Positions 1 to 12,567 are shown, numbered from the stretch's first letter. The stretch: 64,000 nucleotides of DNA from Adineta ricciae (GCA_905250025.1 CAJNOJ010000092.1:62001-126000), one strand, 5' to 3'. A program made the numbers and translations. The notes: generated from the sequence alone by a model not told the origin.

Positions 1-855
1 AAACTCAATTATGAAAATGGAACGAGAAGAAGCAAAGTCGTTACATTATGAAAATGTCGAGAAAATCATGTAGAACAAGTTTTAATCAGCGAAACATTTC
101 TTCCGATTGGAAAAAGAAGTACAAACTCGGTTTGAAAATCGGTGAAAAAGATCCAATTCAAATCAGAGGATCTTAATTTGTACCCTTAAGAACAATTTAG
201 GACTTGAATGGCGATTTGTGCTGAAGAGAACTTGTCGGAAACATGTCTTGGAAATCTTCGAGGCATAACGGATGTATTACAATGTGAAGAAAACGTTCAA
301 AAAGTATTTCCATAAGTCAGCGTCCTCTATCGTTTTTGAACAAGTCAATCAAATTATTAATAGTTATCCTCCTTCATAGCAAATCTTCGATAATTCTTCG
401 GAAGAACTTAACGGTTGTCAAAACGAGTAGAGGTCAAAGAATTTGAAAAGATTTGTTCAAAAACAAAACCAATAGTGAGAAATATTTCATTAGTCAACAA
501 ATCTAGAAAAATAAACACTCATACGTCCATCTCATCATGATTTTAGATCGATGTTAGTGCATTCCATCTTCTCACTTAGTACTGCCTTCGGCCACAATAA
601 TCGTTAGATTTTTCTCTTGTTTTTCTTTGCCACAAAGCCTAAATATCTACAAAGAAAGAAATTCTAGATGAAACAAACTTACATTGTTTCTTTTTGTCAT
701 TTACCTGCAATAGTTTTCCACATTCCACTTAATTTCCTGTTGCTCTGGCGTGTTTTTTTCCTTTAGATTGTGTAGGAAAATCAGTCAAAAGACATAGATC
801 ATCAAAACTTCTCGATTTCTTCGAACTACACACCTCATAGCAACACTTCGCAACA
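1..855. other. Left-edge intergenic sequence and 5' region of SNAP-25
   Basis: No open frame with splice signals or recognisable protein similarity was found. The last part before 856 is presumably the promoter and 5' UTR of the first SNAP-25 exon. No clear core promoter element was identified. Confidence 0.5.
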
Positions 856-924
856 ATGAATGACGAATCAGCACCAACTGAATTATCTGGTATTCAGATG
901 CAAATGAATCAAACAACGAATGAA
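856..924 (+). other. Candidate first coding exon 1a of SNAP-25
   Basis: It starts at ATG 856 and encodes 23 residues ending [15 protein letters not shown] before a GTAAGT donor. Joined to SLEATRRML it aligns without gaps to the vertebrate SNAP-25 start (ELEEMQRRADQLADE). This is the more conserved of the two first exons. Confidence 0.75.
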
Positions 925-3900
925 GTAAGTGGTTTGTTTTCTACAATTTGTTTCTTCTCTAATTGATTGCGTAGAGATCTAGGGGACGAGTAACGATAAT
1001 GGGAGTAAAAAAATCTAGAAGAGCCTTAAGCCGGGGGCACTTTTATGTTACTTGGGTTTTGCCTATACAATTTAGAACTGCTTATTATTGTTTTTTTTGT
1101 CATTGGTGCGAGTCTTCATTCGGTTTGCATTGTGTATAAAGAGGATGGTGACCCTTGTCGATCTATTACATCCGTCATAGATAGGAACCGAGTTTTTTCT
1201 TTCTCGATGTGACTGTGCGCGCTACGTGTACGTGCATGATTTTTTGCACTTGTCATTATTTCTCTCTTGTCTATTGTTATCAAAATTCGATCAAGATAAT
1301 AATCAGTCTAGGAGCTATTGCATTCTCCTTCGAGACTTTTTTCCAGCCTACGACAAGAATCACACACACGCTCATAGGAAAGGCCGGAAAAAAAAACTAG
1401 GAAAAAAGGCTTTAGTAGCATTTTTAACGATGCATCAACCTGTTCGATTCGACGATGATTTTTCTATATGTAATCGACTGAAGAAAGAAATGAACGATGA
1501 TTTGACAGACTTTCTCTCTTTTGAAGTTCGTAATTGACTCAGAAACAATATTGATTGTTTGAATTACGGTCACAAATAACGAACTTCTCTTAATAAGTTC
1601 AATCGAATGATGATTGAGCTTGTATGTATCCTTATATGGCAAGAATAGGAGCAATAAATTGTCGAGCTTGAAGTTCTGCTTTTTTCATATCTTAGTCTTC
1701 TGATTATTTCGATGGCGATTTTTGGAAATGAAGAACTCAATATTGTTGTTTTTGCTGTTCGCTTGCCTATTCTTTTCTTTTCTTTCGCTCTCGTCTTTTT
1801 TCTCCATTTCTTCTTATTACGCGTCCCTCTTTTTTCGACATTGTTCATAAAAAAACACTCGTAGCTCTCCGTGCTTTCTTTTTTGCTTCATCATCAATCG
1901 GCAGGAAGACAACGGCAAGTTAGTGCGCGTCGCCTTTCGCTCACGACTCTCTGTCTCTCTCTTTCTCTCACTCTTTGCATCCAAATTTCCTTTTCTCTCT
2001 CTTCTTCTGTCCACCAAGTAGCAATCAGTGAGTAACTAGTGATTTTCTATTTATAAAAGAAAACAGTTTATTATTATTCAATATTACTTGGTCGTCATCG
2101 ATGTGAAAATGTAAAAACGTATACGTTAAGAGAACAAGAAAAGATAACATCTGAAAAGATCTTCTTTTCATCTCGTTAATCATATTCGTTAATATCTTCC
2201 AACCATGGTTTTACCGTTTTCGTCGAAGTCGAACGATACTCAAGCTAATGCTGAACCGCCCAGAATTCTCACTGAAGAAGAACAAATCATGGTAGCAATT
2301 GATCAGGGTGTCCATGAGGTAAACGACAGGAGTTCCAATCGTTGTTTAATTTTTCTCCTTCTGGCGACAAACTAAATCTTATGTTAAGGTTTTTTGCGTG
2401 CATGAATGCGAAATCGATTCGATTAGTTAGACACATCTCGTTCGTTCGTTCGTCTGTCTGTGTGTGTCCTATATAATACGATGATTGATGAATAGACTCG
2501 AAGAAGAAAAAGAAGAAGAAGAACTAGGAATTAGTTTTTCCTTTGCTCTTTCGATCTCAAAAGATAAAATAGAAATAGAATCATCATTGATCAATATGAT
2601 GTTTGGAAAAGATCAAACCTTTGCTGTCTTTTTTTTTGATAAAATCTTCAGCGAAAACCAACAAGAAAGAAGGGAAAGCCCATCATTGCTCTAAACATTA
2701 GACATTTTCAGAGTGTCATCTTGTTCCTGCTCTTGTTCTGCATCTCTTAGTTTTTATTTGTGACAAGTTTGATTATTCAAGGCGACGGGAATATGTTCCT
2801 ATCGCTCTTTCGACGGAGCTATGTTCAAGACTAGATCTGTTGCAAATGGCATTCTCAAGAGGAATAAAGGCGATTAGTTTTATGATGAAACTAAACTCGA
2901 AAGTTTCAAAAAAAAGATGAAAAGAATACTGTTACTTTTCTTGTCTATATCCATTGGCATGACGTTCTCTGTGTGTAAATATAAAGATAAATGACTTGAA
3001 AAGGAAATCAAATCTGGATGAATTACCACGGCACGTATGAGCATTGAATCACCTGTTGTAATTACATCGATTCATTTCTATTTCCAGCATTTTCGATAGG
3101 CTTACTCTATTAAAGTGCTCAATAGTAATTAAATGGCCTCTTTATTTTTGTTTAGTCACTTGAAGCTACTCGGCGTATGCTTGGTCTTTGCGAAGAGGTA
3201 AGAATTACTTATACCACAAGCGGAACAAATATTCGTCGTCATTCTAGAGCAAAGAAGCCGGAATACGCACATTGGTTATGCTTGATGAACAAGGAGGTAA
3301 AAAGAAGAAGAGAAAAAAAAAACTCGTTTGTAAAGATTATTTTAATTGCTTTACTTCTACTGATTAAAAATACGCTATGATATTTGTCAAAGCATAGAAA
3401 TTACGATAGATCTCAATAGAAGATCGTAGAAAACGAGTTTCATCGAATCCCTTGTGCATATGATTGATTGAAACAGAATAGAGAAGAATCAAAAGCTTGC
3501 ATATTAGATTTTTTTGCATGGTAATAGATTGATTTCGATGTCACATAACGAGACAAATCATTCGAAACTAGGCGAATTGCAAAGAACGGGAAATGAACAT
3601 CAAAGTCAAAATGTTTCTGCGAATCAGACAAGACTTACTTATTTTCATAAATCTTTCAACTAACATGCAAGGAACTAATCTTGCAGATGTTCATGTCAAA
3701 ACTCCTCCAAGAGCAATTAGTTTCGTTTCGTAATTCGAATTGATAGATTCGAGATAACAGAGAAGTGAATTTTCGATTTCGACAAATATGTTTTTTTCTT
3801 TACGTAGAACAACTCGATGCTATCGATTCCGGAATGGATCGAATCAACGCTGAAATGCGCGATGCAGAGAAGAACTTGGAGGGTTTGGAGAAATGTTGCG

Positions 3901-4471
3901 GTCTATGCGTTCTTCCTTGGAAACGGTAAGGATTGACTTCTCATCTATGATTAACCACAAAAATGACAAATCTCTTCAGAACAAAAAATGTCGAAAAGAG
4001 TGCAGCATATAGTAAAACGTTCAAGGGAAACGATGATGGTAAAGTTAACTCTTCGGGTCCACGGCAAATTGTAGCACAGAATGGTATGGGTCCCGGGTCA
4101 GGCTACATTCAAAGGTAAATCATCGATCGCTAGGATACCGAACAAGGTAAACAAACGCTTATTTTGATTAGAATCACAAATGACGCACGTGAAGACGAAA
4201 TGGAGGAAAATCTTCAGCAAGTCAGCACAATGATTGGAAACTTAAGAAATATGGCGTGCGATATGGGAAATGAAATAGCTAATCAAAATAATCAAATTGA
4301 TCGTATCAAGGCTAAAGTAAGACGATTTTGCCGCTATTGATAGAAAACCTATTCCCTTGATTATTTGGATAATTATGTATTTTTTTCGTCTTCTTCTTCT
4401 TCTAGACTGATATTAGTCAAATGCGTCTTGAAGGAGCTAACAAACGCGCGAAAACACTACTAAAAAATTAG
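856..4471 (+). CDS. SNAP25: SNAP-25-type Qbc SNARE with two candidate first exons
   Basis: This is the plasma-membrane t-SNARE that contributes two helices to the vesicle fusion complex. Exons: 1a 856-924 or 1b 2205-2318, then 3156-3197, 3248-3296, 3808-3925, 3980-4114, 4172-4316, 4406-4471. Using 1a gives 207 aa, against 206 for vertebrate SNAP-25; using 1b gives 222 aa. Visible signatures are SLEATRRML and [13 protein letters not shown] in SNARE helix 1, the cysteine cluster [10 protein letters not shown] in the linker (presumed palmitoylation, three Cys against four in vertebrate SNAP-25), and [14 protein letters not shown] with NQIDRI in helix 2. Both first exons end in phase 0 and splice equally well to exon 2. 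Identity is secure; use of both first exons is inferred. A syntaxin-like gene follows on the same strand. Confidence 0.93.
2205..2318 (+). other. Candidate first coding exon 1b of SNAP-25
   Basis: It starts at ATG 2205 and encodes 38 residues, [13 protein letters not shown] at the start and [16 protein letters not shown] at the end, with a GTAAAC donor in the same phase as exon 1a. It carries a longer N-terminal extension. It lies 1.3 kb downstream of 1a, so a separate promoter is likely if it is used. Confidence 0.7.
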
Positions 4472-5930
4472 TTTTCAAAAGAAACAAATTGCATCCGTTA
4501 TATTTTTTTATAATTGTTCATTTGGCTTTAGTCTCACGACATCACAAAAGATCTGCAAGTTCTTTCTCATTTTCTTCCTGAGTCTTTTCCTCTGTTCTGT
4601 TGGTTTTTATGCGAAATGACAAAAGAGAATATTTTAGCGCCTTGCTTGTTGTCTTGTCAGGTAAGTTCAGTGTGTGGGTCGTTTTCTTGTTTCGCTTTGC
4701 CTACACAAACCTCGTTTTTCTCCTGTTTTAACGTACCTCTAGAGTTACATGATCTATTGGCGACTGTCTTTTATTTCATATGTATGTACATGTGTGTATG
4801 TGTTTTTTCTCTCGTTTTTTTTGTATGACAAATATTAATTGTAATCTTCCTTCTTCGATTATGATTCCTTGACTTTCAATGAGCAGTAAGAACATCAAAC
4901 ACGTTTACACTAATATTTTTATTCTTTTTTTCCATGTTGTCTGTGTTAGAATCTCCGCTCTCACTCATTCACTGATGCAAAAGTCAACTTTCTAATCTCT
5001 GTTATTCAAGTCAATGTTATCTATCTGTATAAATATATCATATACGCATGTATCCATATAGGTTTGTCTCTTTTCGGAAGAAAATAGGAGAACAATCAGG
5101 GAGCACACATTGTGTTTTGTCGTACCTGAATAGAAATCAATCTCAGGAGAATTCGAGGTGTTTTCCAGGGCTCAAAATTTCTGCGTCATCGTTTCTGTTC
5201 CATTCCATCAACATGAGGATTAACCGAGAATATATATGATGACATGTATTAATGAATTGATTTGTATTTACAAATATTATTGCGAGTCGTGATCTAATAA
5301 CGTCTACTGTATCGACTACTGATTCGTTGCAAAGGAATGCTATTTGCTGATAATCATCATCTCAGTCACATCGAAAAATATTGTCAATTTCTGTTGACAA
5401 CGGAACAGAAGTGAATGTCATGTTCAGCTTGAACTTCATGGGAACAGTGTCTTCATAATCGATCGCTTAATAGAGTAAGACGTATTGGATAGAAACAAAA
5501 CAAGTCGATGTACGTGCGTAAGTTGAGTTGAATACTTCGAGAAATTCAATTTCCATGACTCTGACGCATTGATGCAAAGACTAAATATCCATAGCCAACG
5601 TTGAAAACAATCTCGTCTTTCTTATTCCGATTATTATCCGATAAATTTGATTAGTTTCTTTTGAGGCGATTTAAGATTCTATGAATAAATTTACGTCTTC
5701 GAACACATCGATGACTGTTAGCAAAGAACTTCTCACAAACTATAAACGATTACGACGAAGTACTTTACGAAGACTCGAATATCCAGCATATAGAAATCAT
5801 GTTAATCGTTTTTCTTACTCGAACTATCGAAATGTAGAATAAAAACGATCTTTACCAATACGATTAATGTTAAGTGTGTCGATTGTTCTATCTATTGAAT
5901 TAATTATATCAAAGTCTATCTGTCCTTGCA
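4472..5930. other. Intergenic, SNAP-25 to syntaxin-like gene
   Basis: Mostly AT-rich sequence with no firm gene. A frame near 5680-5842 reads MNKFTSSNTSMTVSKELL and continues for about 50 codons. It could be an upstream exon or relic of the syntaxin-like gene, but no splice path joins it in frame to the exon that starts after the AG at 5929-5931. Confidence 0.4.
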
Positions 5931-6353
5931 GTGCGCGAACTGCGCGCTTTTAGCCAGAACATTGTTTCCTATTTACGTTTGATTTTCATGCAAGTTCAAT
6001 TAACTGGTCAATACACACCGGAAGAAATTGATGAAGCACGTGATGAAATTCTTAAACTACAATCTAATTTGAATAAAATCGAAGAGCTCTATCGATATTT
6101 ACATACGTTATTAGGCGAACAGCAAACTCAAATGGAAAACATCGATCGATTTCTGCATCAAACACAAATAAACATCGAAAAAAGTGATTTCGATTATTCT
6201 AAGCTGTTGCAAATCCAGAAGAAGAAAGACCAACGTCGTTGTCATATAGTCATATTTATATTTACCATTGCATGTGTGTTTTTTCTTATTGTAGTCAGTG
6301 TTTTGATTAATGTTATCAATACATTTCGATATAAGACGTTAAATAAACTGTAG
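5931..6353 (+). CDS. Divergent syntaxin-like Qa-SNARE, apparently lacking a Habc domain
   Basis: The C-terminal part of a syntaxin is visible. RLIFMQVQLTGQYTPEEID matches the syntaxin pre-SNARE segment (RIQRQLEITGRTTTSEELE). A SNARE helix follows (EILKLQSNLNKIEELY, then LLGEQQTQMENID) with the zero-layer glutamine in register, then RR and a hydrophobic anchor IVIFIFTIACVFFLIVVSVL. The linker between pre-SNARE and SNARE is much shorter than in syntaxin 1. The open frame starts at GTG 5931 directly behind an acceptor-like TTGCAG, so this is probably a last exon whose 5' exons I could not locate. The Habc bundle is not visible upstream. It may be a truncated paralogue or a decaying copy. It sits 1.5 kb behind its expected partner SNAP-25 on the same strand. 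Confidence 0.6.
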   Translation: MRELRAFSQNIVSYLRLIFMQVQLTGQYTPEEIDEARDEILKLQSNLNKIEELYRYLHTLLGEQQTQMENIDRFLHQTQINIEKSDFDYSKLLQIQKKKDQRRCHIVIFIFTIACVFFLIVVSVLINVINTFRYKTLNKL

Positions 6354-6562
6354 ACAAATCAAAAAATTCGCCACGTCAAGACGATGTCGTCCAGGGTAAA
6401 ATTCAACATATCGAAAGTTCTCAAAATAAAAGTCACGCGGTAAATATCGTCGCCGAATATAAATAGATCATATATATGTACCCGCTCTATCGTGTTTCAT
6501 TGATGTATGATTCATTCTTTTGCTATACGATACCTCGATTGATTAAACTTGCTGACGTGCAC

Positions 6563-8053
6563 TTATTTCAATTTTCGAGTGTGATACGGTTCGTTTTTAA
6601 TGGATAGATTATATAAAGATTGCGTTGTCAACACAGTCGACTTCATCAGAAAGTCTTGAATGGCTTTGTGGCTTTCCAATCGATATGACTTGGCAAACTT
6701 TTGATACCGGATCAACTGATGAATGCTCTCACGAACAATTTCGTTTTGTCCTCGAACAGATCGATGTGTATCATTTGAACTATCATCTGTCGATACTGAT
6801 TGATTATCCACTGATACTACGGACGTCCGTCGAGTTGCTTTTGACTAAGAAAGTATAAGCCTACTCTCTGGAAATGTACGCGGAGTGCACTTTTACCTCG
6901 AGATTTTGTTTTTCAGTAGAAATATTCACATTAGAATCCTCTTCTAGGGCATGATTATTAATATGCAAATCTTTTGTTCGTGGTAGAAATTCGTGGCCTA
7001 CGTTCGTCTGTTGGCACAAAACTGAGTCAACCATATACGGCATACATGAGAGTGCATTCTACAAAGAACAGGTTATTATTTCTATAGCACTATGCACTTT
7101 AATGATGTTTTTCTTCATCAGTTTAAACCTTTGAAAAACAATCTTCAATCGGTATGAATGGAGAAAATGATTGGTCGTGTCTTCGAGACGAGTGAGTTTC
7201 TTTATGATGCTGTATCTTATCTATTTGAAAGCATGATAAAGCGGCTATTAGGTTGAATGAAGAAAAATGATTGTGATCTACTCGGATTATTTGCTTTTTC
7301 AATCGGTGAAGATTGATTTGAAATAGCTTGTTCAGAAAAGTGATTCGAAGTCAACCTTCGTACAGCAGATCTTTGACAGCGGGATCTTAGCGTTTGGACA
7401 GGCTTCGTTTTTTCATCCTGATGGTTATTACTTATTGAATTACAAACTGGATCATGTCTGGATGATGATAATCGAAAATTAGACACAAAATCTAGTAGAT
7501 AGTTGAACAATTTTTTTCTTCCCGTCAATACGGCTGACGGCAGCATGGATTGTTCAGATTGATATTGATTGTTCAGGAAATTATCGTTCGTTACTAGTTT
7601 CTTGCTCTAGGAGAATAGTGTAATGTTATTATCTCATGGAAAACTTATTACCGAAAGCATATCTTGAACTCGGTGTGCATCAATATTCTTTGCATTATTG
7701 TTTTGATTCGATCGATGATCAGAAGCTGAAGTATCATCCGACCGAGTCGAGTATTTATTCGATACTAAAGTTTCGGAGGAGGAAGACGTGGAACGATATT
7801 GTCGACTATTCTCATTCAAATTCGCCAAAGGACACAATATTTGCTTGTCGAATTTTGGAATAACTGTTGTCGTTTGAATACCGATGGTTTTGTTATGATC
7901 TTTATTTTCGTGATATTCATCTAACGGCAGATCAGTTGACCTTTTCGATCGTAGTCTAACATGCACACCTGCATGAATTTTATTTAAAGCTTGCTGTTGC
8001 CGTTTTTGTATATTATCTGCATTTGTAAATGACATCTTCGTGCTATATTTCAT
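6563..8053 (-). CDS. Orphan protein, Ser/Asn-rich, five exons
   Basis: I do not recognise the family. Exons in coding order: 8053-7652, 7606-7282, 7220-7129, 7058-6897, 6844-6563, with introns of 45-70 bp. All phases close to one 420-aa frame, and this is the main evidence that the gene is real. The protein has no signal peptide or membrane segment. It is basic near the N-terminus (RLRSKRS), rich in Ser, Asn, His and Gln in the middle, with clusters such as STSSSSETL, and ends NEPYHTRKLK. A second ATG (MSFTNADN) six codons in could be the true start. The composition suggests a largely disordered nuclear or cytoskeletal protein, but nothing fixes a role. It converges with the syntaxin-like gene at its 3' end. 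Confidence 0.65.
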
Positions 8054-8483
8054 TCATCCGAGCATCTATTTTAAGTCATTCATTCTTAGAGCTCTAGTTA
8101 TTTTTAATAAACAACAAAACTTGTCAGTCTTAACAACAAAAAACTCATTTCCGTTCAACATTCTAAAGCGCTTATTTGTAATTAATTCTTTGCATTCATT
8201 GGGAAGTAGCAGCACTTGATAAACTTGACACATTCTTCAATTATTGAACATTCACAACAATGACTTCCGCTTATCAATAGGAAGATTTGAATACAGAAAA
8301 AAACACAACACTTTCGTTGTATGCCGATCTTCGATTTGATGTTATTTATTTCCGCTGCTCTCGTCACGGTTGGTTTTCTTTTTTGAGAACATCGTTTCTT
8401 TTATGCATACACACACAAGAAAAAAAAAAGCTATTAAGTATACTTATAAGCAGAAAAAAAAGAGAACAACAATTAAGTAGTCA

Positions 8484-10124
8484 CTAGGAATTGAATAAGA
8501 CCGACTGCATTAATGGCGCAAGTTGATCATTATTGATCTCTTGTTTGGCGATCGCCTCTTTGGTCTTTCGTGCTAAAATCTGGCCTTTCATACTGGCGAA
8601 GATGAGACGAGAGTAAATGATCGGTACCATATCGTTGCCAAAGCGGACATCGAGATATTTCCAAAGTAGATCGACGAACATATTCTGTGATTGAAAGATT
8701 TTCTGTGTTTCATGCCAAACGGGCTCATTTGAATCAGATCCTTTGGAGAAGATCATCAGCAACATAACCAATTTGATAATTAAATGATCATTACAACATA
8801 TATCTTGAACTTCTTTGACTAATGCCATCGTTACATGGTAGATTTCGTCGGAATAACGACGTAATTCACTTGCATGATAACAAAAATCGTTGGTAGTATT
8901 CGGTTCGCAAAAGATCTCGGTTTCCATGTCGATGCACATGCAAACGTGTAAGTAAAGTATGGGAAGTAAGTTATACTTAACCAATGATAATCGATCGTCT
9001 TCGTGTAAACTCTACGGCAAAGAAAAAAACAAGAGCAATATTATTCAAAATTCGAATCTCAATTAGATCTTACATTGAATTCGGGTGTCAGTTTGAAAAA
9101 CGTAATCATCCGAACGGTGCTGATTTGAGCAGGTTCATTGACAACATCTGTGACATCGTTGAGACTTCGTAAACATGGATGTTGAAAGCCACGTACAACT
9201 GAAATATTTAAATGGACAGCGCGACTATAGTCTTCCTCAATTTTGGTCAATAATAAACGGTCCAATTCATCAAGCAAGATTTTATAGTCAAATTGTTGTT
9301 CACTTGAAAGAATAGTCTTTTTATTCAAAACCTCTGCCAGTAAGTTGGTATCATCTACATCGGGTGCTTCATCAGATAATCGAATGTGTTGTTTCGTATC
9401 ATTAGTTTCATCTTCATCATAATGACTGCGACGCTTTTGATAAACGGGAGGAAATTGAAATGCTTCAGTTTCGGGAACGACGGGTGGTGAACTCGAAGGT
9501 GTAAAGGCAAGCATCGTAGAATTTTGTGACAGCGCACGTAGTCGACGGTTATCTTCTATTTTCTGTTTCTTGGTTAATTTTTCTTCTTCAGACATAATCC
9601 ATTCTTTGCGCAAACCTTTATCAAAGCATTTCTTCAAACGGCACGCTTTACATCTCTAATAAACGCATCCAAATAACAAACATTAGCTCTGGTGGTGTAA
9701 AAAAAAAGTTTTTTAACCTACTTTTCTTGTATCTAAAGTGATTAAACAGTCGTTCGTGCCCGATCGACATTGAAATTTATCCTAGGCAGAACCAATTTAG
9801 AAAAAGAGAACTTCTCAGCCAAATACACAATATCTTACGGCATTATTTAAGGCATTGCGACGGAAAAATGCTTTGCAACTTTCGCACGTTATTTGGTCAA
9901 AATTATAACCTAAAAAAATTAGGTTGAAATGAAGCCTGAATACAATCAACAATGACAGGGCATTTGCCAGATAACATACCCATTGCAGGTGCATGACAAA
10001 CGACACAGATAAGATCGTGCCGATCACGCTTGCGCGGATTTATACCGGAAAATGAACGTTTACGATGTTGCTCCTGTCTCATAGCAGCGGTGTTGTTCGT
10101 AGGAACTCTATGATCCGTTTGCAT
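8484..10124 (-). CDS. Nuclear receptor, HR96/DAF-12 (NR1J) type, copy 1
   Basis: Ligand-regulated transcription factor of 461 aa. Exons: 10124-9980, 9909-9839, 9781-9722, 9655-9074, 9011-8484. The DNA-binding domain spans about residues 40-108: ICVVC opens finger 1, the P-box is CESCKAFFRRNA (the DAF-12/HR96/VDR-like form), and finger 2 ends RCKACRLKKCF. The following EWIMSEEEKLTKKQKIE is very close to fly HR96. The ligand-binding domain fills the C-terminal half (EDDRLSLVKYNLLPILYLHV) and ends LAPLMQSVLFNS. This copy differs from the other three in having an intron inside finger 2 (after LDTRK) and one in the ligand domain (after PEFN). It is the most 3' member of a tandem array of four. Confidence 0.9.
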
Positions 10125-11079
10125 TGTAAATGTGGAAATATTTTGACTTGAAAAAGATTCGTCTGCTCTTTTTATTCAACTAAAAAAACATTCAATAGAA
10201 GGAAATAGAGTTTTAACAAAATAATCAAAACATATATTGCTTACATATGTACGCATACTCACATCAACTCAGTAATGTTTTAACTGAGTTTATCACTGCG
10301 TATGGCGAGAGAGGAAAGAAAGAACGCAATAAAATACGAAGGGTTGGATGGGGTAACAGAAGAGAGGAAAAGAAAAAATGTAGAGAAGAAAAAGAGAGAG
10401 AAATATAGATTTATTGAAGAAAAAAAAATCTATGCACGTGCATCTCACATAGGCTAATCTTCGAAGCATAAAATAGAAAACTGGAACATATAGTAGAAGA
10501 AAAAAGATTTTTGCATCAAGTACTTTCAACTCTCTCTCTCTATATATATATAGATATTTTTAATAACTAAGGATGACATGCCGAGTTTTCCAAGAGTCAC
10601 TAGAAACATGACTTGTTACTTTTTGCTTGTTTTCTTTTAATCGTGATTAATATGCTCAGCCGCGATTTATCGCATATCAAGATTCCATATTCTCTGAATA
10701 TCAAAAGTGCATTACCACCTCGTATGTTCGATGCTGTCAATCGAGATGAAAAGAACACGTTATTAAACAAGGAAGTATACAGAGCATCTAGTATTTAGTA
10801 AGAAAGGAACCATCTGCGATAGAACACGCGAACTTTCAATTCAGTCAAATTCCTCCTTCTCGCCATTAACAGAACGAGATTAAATGTACCAGACTGTATC
10901 AACAACCTCGATGTGTTTTGTTTTGTTTCCTTTTATTTCTTCTCAAAATATTTTAACAAGTAGCTTTCAACTAAATTTGAAAAAATGTTCAGTAGTGTGT
11001 TGAGACTCATTCAATATCTCTTCGAATAAAAAGAATACACTAGTTAAAAACAAAATATTACATATATATATAACAAATT
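10125..11079. other. Intergenic between receptor copies 1 and 2
   Basis: AT-rich, with a CT/TA simple tract near 10530-10552. A plus-strand frame at 10650-10797 (MLSRDLSHIKIPYSLN start) has somewhat protein-like composition but no homology or splice support. The promoter of copy 1 must lie near 10125-10300. Confidence 0.4.
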
Positions 11080-12567
11080 CTATTTTTCACCGATTAACAA
11101 AACGGACTTTATCAACGGTGATAATTGGTCGGCAATTCGAGTTGTTTTGAAGTTCCCATGACGAGAATTGAACGCTTGGACGTTAGCATCCATAAAATGC
11201 ACAGTTAAATTGAACAAAATCTTAACTGTTAATCTTTCACCGAAGTTTTGCTCACAGTACTTCCACAGAAGATCGACGAAAATGTTCTGTGTGTGATATA
11301 TTGTTAGAATATCATCGGCTATTGGTTCTACCTCATCAGACTGTGCACAAATCGATGAACCCTTCGAAAAAATCAAGACTAATAACAATAACTGCAAAAT
11401 AAGTCGATCATTGAACGATGTTTTTAAGAAATTTTCCAAACAAGTCCTAGATAAATTGTACTGGTGCTGATTGAAACATTGGATGATATCACGGCCGTTG
11501 AATATACATTCATCTGTATGAGGTTCATGATAAATATCTCTGGTGGAGTTGTAGTTCAATGCGGCCCGAATGAATGTCAATGTGAATGTATTGTATTTCG
11601 TCAGAATGAATTTATCATGCGAATTTAACATTGAAAATTCGGGTAAAAGCTTAAGGAATGTTATAAGTCGGGTTGCGAGTAGATTTGTCAGAAAATTGAA
11701 GACATCTGACACTTCATTAAGCGGTAGTATTTGTGGATACAACGGGAATTCGGGTGACAATGATGTTAAACGTATTGAATCGGCGTATGCCTGTTGAATT
11801 TGTTGAATTTTAGCCCAATCTTTGGATGACAGAAGAAGTGCTTTTGTTATATGATCATTATTCAAATCGTTTTCCTCTTCTTCTACATCAGCATCATCAT
11901 AATCGAATGGCTCCATTTTAGTTTGAAGCAGCGACTTCTAAAAGACCATCTGTTGTTTTCGACTGAAATTAAGTTATTCAGACACAGACCTCAACTGACT
12001 CGGGAGAATCAGGATACAACATTTGTCGTAAACGACGATTTTCTTCGATTTTCTGCCGTTTACTCATGCGCTCTTCGTCTGTCAATATCCAATCCGCTCT
12101 CATACCTAAAACGAGTTCCAAACACTGGACTTTGAACACAGGTCAAAGCAAACCTTTTTCAAAACATTTGGCCAGTCGACAAGCTTTGCAGCGTTTTCTC
12201 GTCGATACTGTTATAGCGCATTTACCATTACTAAGTCGGCATTTAGGTATTCCCTAGAAGTAGAGGAAAACCTTAAAAGTGAAAATGAACACAAGTTGCG
12301 TACATCCGCTTTCAAAGCATTTCGTCGAAAGAATGCTTTACATGATTCACATGTGATTGCATCGAAGTTATAGCCATGTGCATGACCGTCACATATACTA
12401 CAAATGAGAGCTTCAGTTTTTCGTCGACTATGAGTAGAGCAAGTTGCGCTGTGTCTCTCGCTCGTCGTTTCACACGGATCGGTGACTGCTGGTTGACCTT
12501 TGTTTCTATGGTTATTGTGTATTCGTCGTAAAATTCGTTTACGTTGACGCAGAGAATTTTCAGTCAT
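11080..12567 (-). CDS. Nuclear receptor, HR96/DAF-12 type, copy 2
   Basis: A 445-aa receptor with exons 12567-12304, 12253-12154, 12105-11990, 11937-11080. The DNA-binding domain spans about residues 56-128: ICSICDGHAHGYNFD, then CESCKAFFRRNA, then RCKACRLAKCFEKG. The hinge ILTDEERMSKRQKIEENRR is typical of the group. The ligand domain lies in one large exon and includes LNSHDKFILTKYNTF and a C-terminal LSPLIKSVLLIGEK. It lacks the phase-1 intron that splits HA(F/H)G from YNF in copies 3 and 4, so that intron was lost here. The long basic N-terminus (RQRKRILRR) is specific to this copy. DNA and ligand specificity cannot be read from the sequence. Confidence 0.9.

Noticed and set aside
1209..1537. 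Overlapping plus-strand frames of 60-100 codons
   Set aside because: They lie inside the SNAP-25 first intron, have no splice partners and show low-complexity, Phe/Leu/Lys-rich composition typical of chance frames.
6625..6858. Plus-strand frame opposite the orphan gene
   Set aside because: The minus-strand frame continues across four phase-consistent introns, so this is its shadow.
10613..10798. Small plus-strand frame with MLSRDLSHIKIPYSLN
   Set aside because: Composition is somewhat protein-like, but there is no homology, no acceptor near the start and no partner exon.
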